A stretch of 64,000 nt of DNA from Gammaproteobacteria bacterium (lineage in GTDB: Bacteria > Pseudomonadota > Gammaproteobacteria > Burkholderiales > Nitrosomonadaceae): NCBI GenBank assembly GCA_015709615.1, contig CP054179.1:1488001-1552000 (forward strand). The letters are read 5' to 3'. Below the pieces are notes generated by a model. It was not told the origin of the DNA. It saw nothing but the letters and a program-made list of their open reading frames with translations, and did not search any database. Position 1 is the first letter of the stretch. Every line of letters starts with the position of its first letter. The position numbers and the translations under genes were made by a program. Shown here piece after piece: positions 44,400 to 53,811 of this stretch.

Positions 44400-45698
44400 T
44401 TACTTCCATTTCGGTAGAGGCCCCCACGCTGGCTCTCTGATATCGCCTGTTTGAACTGACAGATGCTGCCTCGTCTGCCCGTCTCTGGAAACAGCGGATA
44501 ATATACCATGCCCGTTAATCTCGGTTGCATACAAGATCATCTTGCCATTCGGCGCAAAGCTGGGAGATTCGTCGAATTTGGAGTTCGTCAGTATTTGCAC
44601 CTGGCGCGAACCGATTTCCTGAACCGCCACGTTGAATTGACCATTGTTGCGGTGGATGAAAGTAAAACTTTTCCCGTCACGGCTATAATCCGGGCTGACA
44701 TTGTAGCTGCCCTCAAAAGTGAGACGTTCGGCATTGCCGGATTCCGAATCGGTTACCGGCATGCGGTAAATTTGCGGACTACCGCCACGATCGGATGTAA
44801 ACAGGATATACCGGCCGTCGGGGGAGAAACTCGGCTCGGTATCGATACCGGAGCTTTTGCTCAAGCGCTGCAAGCCGCTGCCGTCCGCATTCACCAGGAA
44901 AATTTGCGATCCGCCATGCCCGGACAGCACCACGGCCAGTTTTTTACCGTCGGGAGACCAAGCCGGTGCGCTGTTGCTGCCTTTGAAACTAGCAACCGCT
45001 CGGCGTTCGCGCGTTGCCAATGTCTGCACATAGACAATCGGTTTTTTATTTTCAAAGGAGACATAAGCCAACTGACCGCCATCCGGCGACCAAGCCGGTG
45101 AAATGATCGGTTCGGTATATTCAATGATCGATTGGGCGTTGTAGCCGTCGGAATCGGCCACCTGCAAGGCATATTTGTTGCCGCGCTTGAGCACGTAGGC
45201 GATTCGTGTGCTGAAAACACCTACATCGCCGGTCAATGCTTCGTAAATGACATCGGCGATACGGTGCGCCGCTGCGCGCAATTGTGTCGTGGGAACTGTG
45301 ATCGCCAGACCGGTCAATTGCGATTTCTTGGCAACGTCCATCAAACGGAACTGTATTTCCACTTGTTCGCTGGACAACGCGACCACGCGGCCGATCACCA
45401 ATGCATTCGCACCGCGGTTAACCCAGTCGGCATATACGACTTCCACCGGTGCATGCGGCGACAAACCGGCAGGATCGACCAGTCTGAACAAGCCGGTGCG
45501 TTGCAAATCGGCACCGATGATCGGCGTGATGCTTTGCTGCAGTTTATTTTCATCGGCAAAAGGAACAATGGCAATTGGAATACGCGATGCGCCGCCGCCG
45601 AAAATTTCGATATTCAGTTGCGCATGCGAAGGTATGCTGATGAAGCATAACAACAGAATCCATACACTACGGATAGACTTGAACCAATAAATTGACAT
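44400..45698 (-). CDS. tolB: Tol-Pal system protein TolB
   Basis: Periplasmic beta-propeller of the Tol-Pal machine. After a signal peptide and an alpha/beta domain, repeated blades with WSPDGGQLAYVSFE, WSPDGKKLAVVLSG and FSPDGRYILFTSDR are obvious. ATG 45698 is preferred; an upstream codon at 45722 is in frame. Normal length (432 residues). Confidence 0.96.
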   Translation of the reverse strand: MSIYWFKSIRSVWILLLCFISIPSHAQLNIEIFGGGASRIPIAIVPFADENKLQQSITPIIGADLQRTGLFRLVDPAGLSPHAPVEVVYADWVNRGANALVIGRVVALSSEQVEIQFRLMDVAKKSQLTGLAITVPTTQLRAAAHRIADVIYEALTGDVGVFSTRIAYVLKRGNKYALQVADSDGYNAQSIIEYTEPIISPAWSPDGGQLAYVSFENKKPIVYVQTLATRERRAVASFKGSNSAPAWSPDGKKLAVVLSGHGGSQIFLVNADGSGLQRLSKSSGIDTEPSFSPDGRYILFTSDRGGSPQIYRMPVTDSESGNAERLTFEGSYNVSPDYSRDGKSFTFIHRNNGQFNVAVQEIGSRQVQILTNSKFDESPSFAPNGKMILYATEINGHGILSAVSRDGQTRQHLSVQTGDIREPAWGPLPKWK

Positions 45699-45746
45699 AA
45701 CGATTAAATTTTCAAAAAACAAAAAATTACCGGCTGATTATAACAA

Positions 45747-46829
45747 TCATTCACGATAATGCACCTTAATATTAAGGCTGCGGAACTCGCTAAACAGCGC
45801 CGGATCGGGCGGTAACGGCAGCGGTTTGGACAAAAAGATCGCGCGCTCGACCGCACTATCAAAAGACGCGTGTCCACTGCTCTTGATTAATTTGACATCG
45901 AGAATATCTCCACCCGGTAACAAAGTAATGTTAAATTCAACCACGGGATTACCTGGAAGATCGGGCGGCATCACAGTTCTGCTTCTGATTTTTGCTCCAA
46001 TCAGTGCCTTATACTTACCGATTTCGCTCGTTACCTGACTCCTTGCCGCGGCCTGTTGCGCGGCGCGCTGCGCTTCCGCTTCGCGTTGCGCTTTGGCTTC
46101 CTGCTCACGCAGCCGTTGCGCCGCCAGCTCTTGTTCTTTCTGCTTCTGTAATTCCTTTTGCTTTTCCAGTGCTTTCTGTTTCTCTATTTCCTTCTGCCTT
46201 GCCAATTCTTTTTGCTTTTCCAGCTCTTTCTGCTTCTCGGCTTCTTTTTGCTTCTCTAATTCTTTCTGCTTTTCTAATTCCCTCTTTTTCTCAAGCTCTT
46301 TCTTTTTCTCAAGCTCTTTTTGTTTTTCCAGTTCCTTTAATCTTTCCTGCTCCTTAATTTTTTCCTGTTCTTTTTTCTTTTGCGCTTCCAAATCCGGCTT
46401 TTCTTTGACGGGTTCCGGTTTCTCCTTCATCGCGATATCCGGTTTTTTGACTGGTGGCGTCACAGCCGCTTTGAGCGGTGCGGGTTTCACCGGCTCCGGC
46501 TTAGGCGGCTCGGGCTTCGGTGGTTCCGGTTTCGGCGGTTCGGGTTTAACCGGTTCCGGTTTGGGCGGCTCCGGCTCCGGTTTTGGCTTTACAGGCTCTT
46601 CAACAGGTTTAGACTGCTTCGGCGGCGCTTGCGTTTTTACCGGTTCCTGCACCGGTCTGGGCAATTCAGTCCAAATATCGACCACCATCCCTTCCGGCGG
46701 ATGATCTTTCCAGCTCACACCGAAAATCAAAAATGCAATGAACACCACGTGCACCAGCACTGCCAGCACACCGGCAAGTAGTGATCTTGGTTCGGAATGG
46801 GGAGAATTGCGCGGAACGCTCGAACTCAT
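45747..46829 (-). CDS. tolA: Tol-Pal system protein TolA
   Basis: Inner-membrane protein bridging TolQR to the outer membrane. One N-terminal helix (about 18-38) is followed by a Pro-Glu-Lys repeat (KPEPPKPEPPKPEP-type, about 65-110), a long charged helix of KQKELEKQKE-type repeats (about 140-260), and a C-terminal globular domain ending in LNIKVHYRE. ATG 46829 is 10 bases after tolR ends. The proline-rich repeat region is expanded compared with enterobacterial TolA. Confidence 0.92.
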   Translation of the reverse strand: MSSSVPRNSPHSEPRSLLAGVLAVLVHVVFIAFLIFGVSWKDHPPEGMVVDIWTELPRPVQEPVKTQAPPKQSKPVEEPVKPKPEPEPPKPEPVKPEPPKPEPPKPEPPKPEPVKPAPLKAAVTPPVKKPDIAMKEKPEPVKEKPDLEAQKKKEQEKIKEQERLKELEKQKELEKKKELEKKRELEKQKELEKQKEAEKQKELEKQKELARQKEIEKQKALEKQKELQKQKEQELAAQRLREQEAKAQREAEAQRAAQQAAARSQVTSEIGKYKALIGAKIRSRTVMPPDLPGNPVVEFNITLLPGGDILDVKLIKSSGHASFDSAVERAIFLSKPLPLPPDPALFSEFRSLNIKVHYRE

Positions 46830-46839
46830 GAGCAATCGT

Positions 46840-47253
46840 TCATTTTTGTTGAGCCAGCAAACCGACTTTCTGCACTTGGTTTTGTTGCAGAATATCCATC
46901 ACTTTGATGACTTCTTCGTAGCGCACATTCTTATCCGCCGCGATGACGACGGGTTGTTCGGCATTCTGCGCTTGCTTTTGCTTGATCGCTTCAATCAGCT
47001 GATTGCGATCGACTTTCTGTTCGGTGGCCGACTTCGCGCGGTCACGCAAAGTGAGACTGCCATCCGCCTTAATGATCACTTCCAGCGGCGCCGCCGGCGT
47101 CGCCAGCGATTTGCCGATTTGCGGCAATTCAATCTGACCGTGGTTGATCATCGGCGCCGTGATCATAAAAATGATCAGCAACACCAGCATCACATCAATG
47201 TAAGGCACTACATTGATCTCATTCATCAATCTATGTTTGGCACGACGCGCCAT
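46840..47253 (-). CDS. tolR: Tol-Pal system protein TolR
   Basis: ExbD/TolR-family protein of 137 residues with one membrane helix containing the essential Asp (NVVPYIDVMLVLLIIFM) and a periplasmic domain ending QNQVQKVGLLAQQ. With TolQ it uses proton motive force to drive TolA. It lies between tolQ and tolA. Confidence 0.96.
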   Translation of the reverse strand: MARRAKHRLMNEINVVPYIDVMLVLLIIFMITAPMINHGQIELPQIGKSLATPAAPLEVIIKADGSLTLRDRAKSATEQKVDRNQLIEAIKQKQAQNAEQPVVIAADKNVRYEEVIKVMDILQQNQVQKVGLLAQQK

Positions 47254-47272
47254 AACAACCTCTCAGTCTTGT

Positions 47273-47953
47273 TTATTCAGCTGCTCGCCGTTGCAATACA
47301 TTGGACAACTCTTCCATGAAACTCTCAAAGCGCGTCGCCAGCTGATCCGTCCTGCTGGCGTAACGATTGTAGGCCACCACCGCCGGAATTGCCGCAAACA
47401 ACCCCATCGCCGTGGCAATCAATGCTTCGGCAATTCCCGGCGCGACATGGGCAATGGTTGCCTGAGTAACGCTCGATAAGCTGCGGAAGGAATTCATAAT
47501 GCCCCATACGGTGCCGAACAGGCCAATGTAAGGACTGACCGATCCGACAGTGGCCAGGAAAGATAGATGCGATTCCAGATAATCCATTTCACGCTGATAC
47601 GTAGCACGCATGGCCCTGCGCGTGCTCTCCATGACCGCTTCCAAATCGGATCCGGCAGGATGCTTGGTGAACTCACCAAAACCGGCGGCAAAAATACGCT
47701 CCAAACTGCCTGATTCATAGCGCGAACTGATAATGCGTTGATGCAACGCATTCAAGTCGACACCTCGCCAGAAAATATCCTCGAAATCATCGGTTTTCTT
47801 GATCTCGTAGCGGATGACGAACAGTTTGCGAAATATGAACCACCAGGATGAGAGTGAAATCAACATCAGAATCAGCATCACCAATTGCACCAACACACTG
47901 GCGCTGGTGATCAGATGAAGAAACGACATATCTTGTGTTACTGTTGTGCTCAT
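47273..47953 (-). CDS. tolQ: Tol-Pal system protein TolQ
   Basis: ExbB/TolQ-family channel subunit of 226 residues with three membrane helices; the signature SVSPYIGLFGTVWGIMNSF and GIAEALIATAMGLFAAIPAV are clear. It forms the motor with TolR. Its ATG overlaps the ybgC stop as ATGA. Confidence 0.96.
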   Translation of the reverse strand: MSTTVTQDMSFLHLITSASVLVQLVMLILMLISLSSWWFIFRKLFVIRYEIKKTDDFEDIFWRGVDLNALHQRIISSRYESGSLERIFAAGFGEFTKHPAGSDLEAVMESTRRAMRATYQREMDYLESHLSFLATVGSVSPYIGLFGTVWGIMNSFRSLSSVTQATIAHVAPGIAEALIATAMGLFAAIPAVVAYNRYASRTDQLATRFESFMEELSNVLQRRAAE

Positions 47954-48360
47954 GCGACTTTCCTAATTTTTTCACGTAATGGCGCAGGAATACGCGTGGG
48001 TTTGAGCGTTTCCGCACCGACACACACCACCTGCACCGTGGCACTAACTAGCTTGACATGACTGCATGTGATTTCCTGCAGTAATACGATCCGGCTCCCA
48101 CCGACTTCGGTAACCGCAACCGACACTTGCAGCAGATCATCCAGTACAGCCGGTTTTAAATATTCAATCTCCAATGCGCGCACCATGAACAATATCTTAT
48201 GAACTTCACTCAACGCATGCACATTGAACCCCAAAGCCCTGAGCCACTCGTAGCGCGCCCGTTCCAGGAAATTCAGATAAATCGAATGATAGACCACGCC
48301 GCCCGCATCTGTATCCTGATAGTAAACGCGAACGGGAAGAGAAAAATTATCGTTTAGCAT
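47950..48360 (-). CDS. ybgC: Tol-Pal-associated acyl-CoA thioesterase YbgC
   Basis: A hot-dog-fold thioesterase of 136 residues with the catalytic motif YYQDTDAGGVVYHSIYLNF. It is the first gene of the tol-pal cluster in most proteobacteria. ATG 48360 is preferred to a TTG eight codons upstream. Confidence 0.94.
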   Translation of the reverse strand: MLNDNFSLPVRVYYQDTDAGGVVYHSIYLNFLERARYEWLRALGFNVHALSEVHKILFMVRALEIEYLKPAVLDDLLQVSVAVTEVGGSRIVLLQEITCSHVKLVSATVQVVCVGAETLKPTRIPAPLREKIRKVA

Positions 48361-48407
48361 CGTGAATTGAACACCAAGCTGCAATGATACCTCATGACAG
48401 CACGTCC

Positions 48408-49292
48408 CTAAGCGGGAAAAACACCGGTCGACAAATAGCGGTCACCGCGATCGCACACGATAAAGACAATGACAGCGTTCTCAACTGCAGCGGATACGCG
48501 CAGCGCCGCCACCAGTGCGCCGCCGGACGAGATACCAGCAAAAATCCCTTCTTCGCGCGCCAAGCGGCGTGTCATGTCTTCCGCTTCAGGTTGGGAAACA
48601 TAAATCATCTCATCGACTTGTCTGGCGTCGAAAATTTTCGGCAAGTACGCCGGTGACCATTTGCGGATTCCGGGGATCTGCGCGCCCTCCTCCGGCTGCA
48701 CACCGATCACTTTGACCGGTGTCGGCTGCTCCTTGAAAAACCGTGAGCACCCCATGATGGTGCCCGTGGTTCCCATGCTACTGACGAAATGCGTGACTTT
48801 TCCTTGCGTATCACGCCAGATTTCCGGCGCCGTACTTTCATAGTGCGCCAGCGGATTATCCGGATTGGCGAATTGATCGAGAATGATGCCTTTTCCATCA
48901 GCGCGCATCTTCTCCGCCAGATCGCGCGCCTGCTCCATGCCGCCGCTTTTCGGTGTCAGAATGATTTCCGCGCCGTAAGCGCTCATCGATTGCCGCCGTT
49001 CGATACTGAGGTTTTCCGGCATGATCAATACCATGCGGTACCCCATCATAGCCGCGGCCATCGCCAGCGCAATGCCGGTATTGCCGCTGGTGGCTTCGAT
49101 CAGGGTATCACCCGGCTTAATTTCACCGCGTCTCTGCGCATGCGAAATCATCGACAGCGCCGGCCGGTCTTTCACTGATCCCGCCGGATTATTGCCTTCA
49201 AGTTTGGCGAGAATAATATTCTGGGTTTTTCCGGGTAGGCGCTTGAGTCTTACTAAAGGCGTATTGCCAACAAAATTCTCAATCGTTTTATA
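48408..49292 (-). CDS. cysM: O-acetylserine sulfhydrylase (cysteine synthase) CysM type
   Basis: PLP enzyme making cysteine from O-acetylserine and sulfide or thiosulfate. The 294-residue protein has GNTPLVRLKRL, the PLP-binding Lys in NPAGSVKDRPA, SGNTGIALAMAAAMM and the C-terminal SSGGALVAAL. The CysM reading rests on length and the NPAGSVKDR context. It stands downstream of the ComEA-like gene with a terminator between. Confidence 0.92.
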   Translation of the reverse strand, partial: YKTIENFVGNTPLVRLKRLPGKTQNIILAKLEGNNPAGSVKDRPALSMISHAQRRGEIKPGDTLIEATSGNTGIALAMAAAMMGYRMVLIMPENLSIERRQSMSAYGAEIILTPKSGGMEQARDLAEKMRADGKGIILDQFANPDNPLAHYESTAPEIWRDTQGKVTHFVSSMGTTGTIMGCSRFFKEQPTPVKVIGVQPEEGAQIPGIRKWSPAYLPKIFDARQVDEMIYVSQPEAEDMTRRLAREEGIFAGISSGGALVAALRVSAAVENAVIVFIVCDRGDRYLSTGVFPA

Positions 49293-49376
49293 CATGAATT
49301 CTAACTTTCTTACAGTCAAGCTAGATTATCGCACAAGCTGCCGCCCGCTTTGAAACAATGTAAGCGCGCAAATAAA

Positions 49377-49406
49377 AACCCCCGCTGAATCACTTCAGAG
49401 GGGGTT
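49377..49406 (-). terminator. Rho-independent terminator of the ComEA-like gene
   Basis: AACCCCC-G-CTGAA (49377-49389), loop TCAC, TTCAG-A-GGGGGTT (49394-49406): 12 paired bases with one G-A mismatch. On the minus strand it is followed by TTTTATTTG. It is 19 bases after the stop at 49425. Confidence 0.85.
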
Positions 49407-49424
49407 CTATTCCACTACAGCAAA

Positions 49425-49712
49425 CTACTCCGGCTTAGCTGAAGCTTCCGTGCTTTTCTCGCTTTCGACAGTAATCGCATCACGCAGCTGCTTGATGGTT
49501 CCCGCACCGATCCCACCCACTTTTGCCAAATCATCCACAGAAGCGAAGGTGCCGCCTCTCTCACGATACTCAACGATCGCTTTTGCTTTAGCTGGACCAA
49601 TCCCTTGCAGGGATTCAAGCTCAGCTTGCGTTGCCGTATTGATATTGACAGCTGCGAACGCAGTGCCGGTCAACAGAAATACCAGAGTTATCATTAGAAA
49701 CAATTTCTGCAT
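49425..49712 (-). CDS. ComEA-like helix-hairpin-helix periplasmic protein
   Basis: The 95-residue precursor has a signal peptide (MQKLFLMITLVFLLTGTAFA) and two helix-hairpin-helix motifs (NINTATQAELESLQGIGPAK and DDLAKVGGIGAGTIKQL). Such small exported proteins bind DNA in the periplasm during natural transformation. No other com genes are near, so the role is inferred. SD AGGAGAA precedes the ATG. Confidence 0.88.
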   Translation of the reverse strand: MQKLFLMITLVFLLTGTAFAAVNINTATQAELESLQGIGPAKAKAIVEYRERGGTFASVDDLAKVGGIGAGTIKQLRDAITVESEKSTEASAKPE

Positions 49713-49915
49713 AACTTCTCCTATATCAAAAGCAAATACTGACGCACACATTAGAACCAGTGCGTCAGTTTTCACAGATTAAAAAATACCCGCATACATC
49801 ACTCAAAACTGCCATGCACACAGGTCAAAGTGATATCGGATTCGGCAGAAATTAATTTAGCTAGTGCATTCCCTTTCAGATACTTACGAAAAACCGGTTA
49901 TCGGCAAACGAAGCT

Positions 49916-51568
49916 TCAAGCATTGCGGAAACGTGAATGCTTGACCAGTAGAATCGTAATCAGCGGCAACACGAAACCGATGATCGTGACGGTAATCAAT
50001 AAATGTCCCAGCTCGCTGTAGTCGGCCGGAACCGTGATCTGGCCGGTCGCCATATCTTTCACTTCCCGTTTCACCTCGTAAATCTGATTGAGATACTTGG
50101 TGCCCAGTTGCGAAGCCGACAAAGCCAGATTGGTAAACGACGCCATCACGGCGAAGAAAGTCGCTTTAAGTTTTTCCGGCGCGGAATTGGCGATCCAGGC
50201 CAGCATCGGCACCATGGCAATTTGCCCCAGCGGCGACTCCAGCGCAGTATCGACCAGCGCAATGAAACGCGCGTCGACAACACCGCCCGTGACCGATGCT
50301 GTCCACTCGTGCAAACCGAAATACATGCCGACGATCGGCAGCGACAGAAAGCCGCTGACGATGGTGAGAAAAGCGATGATATAAGCAATCGAACGTTCCG
50401 CCATGAAGCGGCGGAAGATGAACATGCCGAACAGCGTCAACACCGCGCCGATCAGCGACAGCACCGCCAGAAACTGCTGATCGAACCCCAGCACATCGAT
50501 CATCCACCAGGTGGAGCCCGCGCCGGGACTGGGAATCGCACGGAAAACGAAAATCATCAACGCGGTTCCGACCAACACATTGCGCGCCTCGGGCTCGAGC
50601 TCTCCAGTCAACCGCCACATCAAAAATACGATGATCACCATGGAAACCGCAAACACGATTTCCTCGCCACCGGATACGCCGCTCACACCCACGCCCAGCG
50701 ACATCACGGTAAAAGCCAATCCGCCGCCGAGAATCCACCAGTTGATCGCGGGTGCTTCCGCGTGCATGCCGAGCAATTTATTCACATCCTGCCGGCTATG
50801 CCCGAGCGCAAGAAAACGTTTGCGCTCGCGCCGCTGCAACCACGACGCAAACACAACACCGAAAATGGAAACAGCGGGAATGATCAAAGCCAATTCGTAA
50901 ACCAGCAAATACACCGCGCCTTTCTCCGTTTCGGACAGAGATCCGGCGTCGCGCAATAAAAAAACGTTGGCAACGGACACCAGCACGCCGCCACCGATGA
51001 TGGCGACGCGCCCCAAGGTTTGCATGGTGACGTGCATGAGCTTGCGTTTTTCCGCGTCCAATTTGTTACCGTTCTCGTCGACGCGCGGCACCGCTTCAAC
51101 GGTCATCGCATCGGCGACCACATCCTGCAACACATAACCGACTGGCGCCAGCAGCGCGGACGATACATACCAAGTCTCAACCGGAGCGATTGCAATCATC
51201 GCGTCGGTATGCCCCAGCAAACCGATCATAATGAGCAGACTGAGCATGATCAAACCGGCGCCCAGATACACCAGCAAACCTTTCCAGCGCCATACCAGAT
51301 CGACCAAATGACCGAGCGGCATCTTGAGCGCCCACGGCAACATCATCCAGAATCCCAGCGCCGCCAGGAATTCTGCGGAAAGACCGAGTTTTTCCTTGAC
51401 GTAAAACGTGCCCACAATGCCGGTCAAGCCGGAAATACCGGCGGCCACGTACACCATCAGCGGCGGCAGATAGGACAAGCGCATTTCCCGGCCGAGCGCA
51501 AGAATATTGGCGCTGAACCACTGCGCGATGACCGATAGCAATCCGTTAGCGGGTAAGAGATTTTTCAT
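49916..51568 (-). CDS. Major facilitator superfamily transporter
   Basis: A 550-residue protein with 12 or more hydrophobic segments. The sequence LGFWMMLPWALKMPLGHLVD and YVLQDVVADAMTVEAVPRVD resemble the BT1/folate-biopterin-type branch of the superfamily. Substrate unknown. It lies directly downstream of the HtrA protease gene on the same strand. Confidence 0.75.
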   Translation of the reverse strand: MKNLLPANGLLSVIAQWFSANILALGREMRLSYLPPLMVYVAAGISGLTGIVGTFYVKEKLGLSAEFLAALGFWMMLPWALKMPLGHLVDLVWRWKGLLVYLGAGLIMLSLLIMIGLLGHTDAMIAIAPVETWYVSSALLAPVGYVLQDVVADAMTVEAVPRVDENGNKLDAEKRKLMHVTMQTLGRVAIIGGGVLVSVANVFLLRDAGSLSETEKGAVYLLVYELALIIPAVSIFGVVFASWLQRRERKRFLALGHSRQDVNKLLGMHAEAPAINWWILGGGLAFTVMSLGVGVSGVSGGEEIVFAVSMVIIVFLMWRLTGELEPEARNVLVGTALMIFVFRAIPSPGAGSTWWMIDVLGFDQQFLAVLSLIGAVLTLFGMFIFRRFMAERSIAYIIAFLTIVSGFLSLPIVGMYFGLHEWTASVTGGVVDARFIALVDTALESPLGQIAMVPMLAWIANSAPEKLKATFFAVMASFTNLALSASQLGTKYLNQIYEVKREVKDMATGQITVPADYSELGHLLITVTIIGFVLPLITILLVKHSRFRNA

Positions 51569-51606
51569 GAATTATTATTTTTAACCAAATTGGAATTTGC
51601 ATGCCG

Positions 51607-52746
51607 TCACTTCTGTTTTGGACGCACGCCTACTTTGACCGGGATCGATTTCTCCCGCTTGTTGCGGATCACTGTAACCGTGACGGTTTCACCCGGCGGC
51701 AACGCGGCCACCACGTTCAGCATCTCGGACGAATTCTTCAGCGGCTTGCCCGCTATCCCAATCAGAATATCGCCTGTCTTGATGCCGGCCTTGTCCGCCG
51801 GACCGTCTTTCAGCACACTGGCGATCAGCGCTCCGCTCGGCTCTTCCAGTCCGAAAGATTCCGCCAGCTCCAACGTCATATCCTGCATGCTGACACCGAG
51901 CCAGCCGCGAATCACGCTGCCGGTTTGCACGATCTGTTCCATAATCTGCTTGGCGATATGCACCGGAATGGCGAATCCGATACCGAGCGAGCCGCCGCTG
52001 CGCGAATAAATCGCCGTATTGATGCCGATCAAATTGCCCGATGTATCGGTCAATGCGCCACCGGAATTGCCCGGATTGATCGCCGCGTCGGTTTGAATGA
52101 AATCTTCGAAGGTATTGATGCCGACCCGGCTCCGGCTCAGCGCGCTGACTATGCCCATGGTGACGCTTTGTCCGACACCGAAAGGATTGCCGACCGCCAA
52201 CACCACATCGCCAACCTTGACTTGCTGCGACTGGCCGAACGTGATCACCGGCAAATCCGTTAGATTGGTTTTCAGCACCGCCAGATCGGTTTCCGGATCG
52301 GAACCGATCAGTTTCGCTTTCGCCTTGCGGCCATCGACCAGTGCAATCTCAACCTCATCAGCCGCTTCGATCACATGATGATTGGTCAATATATAACCGT
52401 TGGCACTGACAATCACACCCGAGCCCAGGCTTGAGGCGCGCCGTGGCCTGGATTCGAATTGCTCGCCGAAGAAACGGCGGAAAGCGGGATCATCCATGAA
52501 CGGATGAGCGGGCTCCCTGACCTCTTTACTGGTAAAGATATTCACCACCGACGGCATAGCAAGCTCCGCCGCCTTGGAATAGCTATCCGGCCTATTCTCT
52601 TCAACTACCGGCGCAATCTCCCGGATCGTCACGATTTCCCCGCGCGGCTTCCACGGCAGCAATTCCGGCCGCAGCGTGGAAATCACAAAAAAAATAGCCA
52701 GCAATACTGTCGCGGTTTGTGCAAAAATCAACCAGAATCTGTACAT
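51607..52746 (-). CDS. Membrane-anchored HtrA-type serine protease (DegS/AlgW-like)
   Basis: The 379-residue protein has an N-terminal membrane anchor (about 5-25), then a trypsin-like domain with His in LTNHHVIEA, Asp in ETDLAVLKT and Ser in INPGNSGGAL, and one C-terminal PDZ domain (LGVSMQDMTLELAESFGLEE). One PDZ plus an anchor is the DegS/AlgW layout, which cleaves anti-sigma factors in envelope stress. No rseA/mucA lies here. The start is ATG 52746. Confidence 0.88.
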   Translation of the reverse strand: MYRFWLIFAQTATVLLAIFFVISTLRPELLPWKPRGEIVTIREIAPVVEENRPDSYSKAAELAMPSVVNIFTSKEVREPAHPFMDDPAFRRFFGEQFESRPRRASSLGSGVIVSANGYILTNHHVIEAADEVEIALVDGRKAKAKLIGSDPETDLAVLKTNLTDLPVITFGQSQQVKVGDVVLAVGNPFGVGQSVTMGIVSALSRSRVGINTFEDFIQTDAAINPGNSGGALTDTSGNLIGINTAIYSRSGGSLGIGFAIPVHIAKQIMEQIVQTGSVIRGWLGVSMQDMTLELAESFGLEEPSGALIASVLKDGPADKAGIKTGDILIGIAGKPLKNSSEMLNVVAALPPGETVTVTVIRNKREKSIPVKVGVRPKQK

Positions 52747-52825
52747 CAAAATAAGTTACTCCAAAATAATAAAGCCGCTGAAATGAATCGATTGCGGAGT
52801 AGTATATGCGCGAAGGAGAAAATCA

Positions 52826-53572
52826 ATGCATCGCGATGCGCTGGAAAATCATCTGAATCAATTACTGGACATATCCCATTTTCATGATTATTGCCCAAAT
52901 GGCCTGCAAGTGGAAGGGCGCGACAGCATTCAAACCCTGATCAGCGGCGTTACCGCTTCGCTCGATCTGTTGCAAGCTGCCGCCGCGGCCAAGGCGGACG
53001 CCATCCTGGTGCATCACGGCTACTTCTGGCGCGGCGAGGATATGCGCATCACCGGTATGAAAAGCCGCCGCATTGCACTGCTGATGCAGCAGCAAATCAA
53101 TTTATTCACCTATCATCTGCCGCTGGATGCGCACCCGCATCTCGGCAACAATGCGTTGCTGGGCAAGAAGCTGGGATTGATTGAAACCGGCCATTTCGGC
53201 GAGCAGGATATCGCGGCGCGCGGAGAATTGAGCCAGGCGACCACGTTGAGCGCCTTCGCGGAAAAAATAGCGCGCACGCTGCTGCGCAAACCGACCATCA
53301 TCGGCGATCCCGGCAAGCCCATCCGGCAAATCGCATGGTGCACCGGTGCTGCACAGAGCTACTTTGAGATTGCCATTCAACAAGGCGTAGATGCTTACAT
53401 CACGGGTGAAATTTCCGAGCAGAATGTACATGCCGCGCGTGAATCCGGTATCGCGTTTATCGCCGCCGGGCATCATGCCACCGAGCGTTACGGCGTGCAG
53501 GCCGTGGGCGATCACATCGCGCAGAAATTCGGCATCCAGCATCAGTTCATCGATATTGAAAATCCGGTTTAG
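52826..53572 (+). CDS. Nif3-like dinuclear metal-centre protein (YbgI family)
   Basis: The 248-residue protein has the family metal-binding motifs ILVHHGYFW, TYHLPLDAHPHLGNN and AAGHHATERYGVQAVGDHI. Members form toroidal hexamers with a dinuclear metal site; some act as GTP cyclohydrolase-like or metal-insertion proteins, but the function is not settled. Its ATG has AAGGAG upstream. Confidence 0.9.
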   Translation: MHRDALENHLNQLLDISHFHDYCPNGLQVEGRDSIQTLISGVTASLDLLQAAAAAKADAILVHHGYFWRGEDMRITGMKSRRIALLMQQQINLFTYHLPLDAHPHLGNNALLGKKLGLIETGHFGEQDIAARGELSQATTLSAFAEKIARTLLRKPTIIGDPGKPIRQIAWCTGAAQSYFEIAIQQGVDAYITGEISEQNVHAARESGIAFIAAGHHATERYGVQAVGDHIAQKFGIQHQFIDIENPV

Positions 53573-53637
53573 CCTGCAATCCGGCAATATTCACACCGGC
53601 GCATGGGATGCGCACAACGAGGAAATAACGTTTATGA

Positions 53638-53757
53638 TCATTTATCCTTGTTTTCATCATCCTTCTTCTTTCTGCCCGAAAACATGGTCCACCAGATTAT
53701 AAAAAGAAACAAACCCAGCGCCACTGCCGCTTCGACTACAAGCCACCACCAATTCAT
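53638..53757 (-). CDS. Small single-helix membrane protein (39 residues)
   Basis: ATG 53757 to TGA 53638 encodes MNWWWLVVEAAVALGLFLF, a transmembrane helix, then a strongly charged tail (GRKKKDDENKDK). The tryptophan-rich start, single helix and basic/acidic tail look like a genuine small membrane protein. No family recognised. It occupies the gap between the Nif3-like gene and mltA, on the opposite strand. Confidence 0.6.
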   Translation of the reverse strand: MNWWWLVVEAAVALGLFLFIIWWTMFSGRKKKDDENKDK

Positions 53758-53811
53758 AATGTAAGATACACGCTCAAGTTAAAAACAGACCGCTACTCTA
53801 ACCAAAATCCG

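Noticed and set aside
46093..46704. Ser/Phe/Gly-rich 203-codon frame on the plus strand
   Set aside because: It is the antisense of the Lys/Glu/Pro repeats of tolA.
49916..51568. Several long plus-strand frames opposite the MFS gene (for example 50003-50959)
   Set aside because: Compositionally odd His/Arg/Gln-rich shadows of the GC-rich transporter gene.
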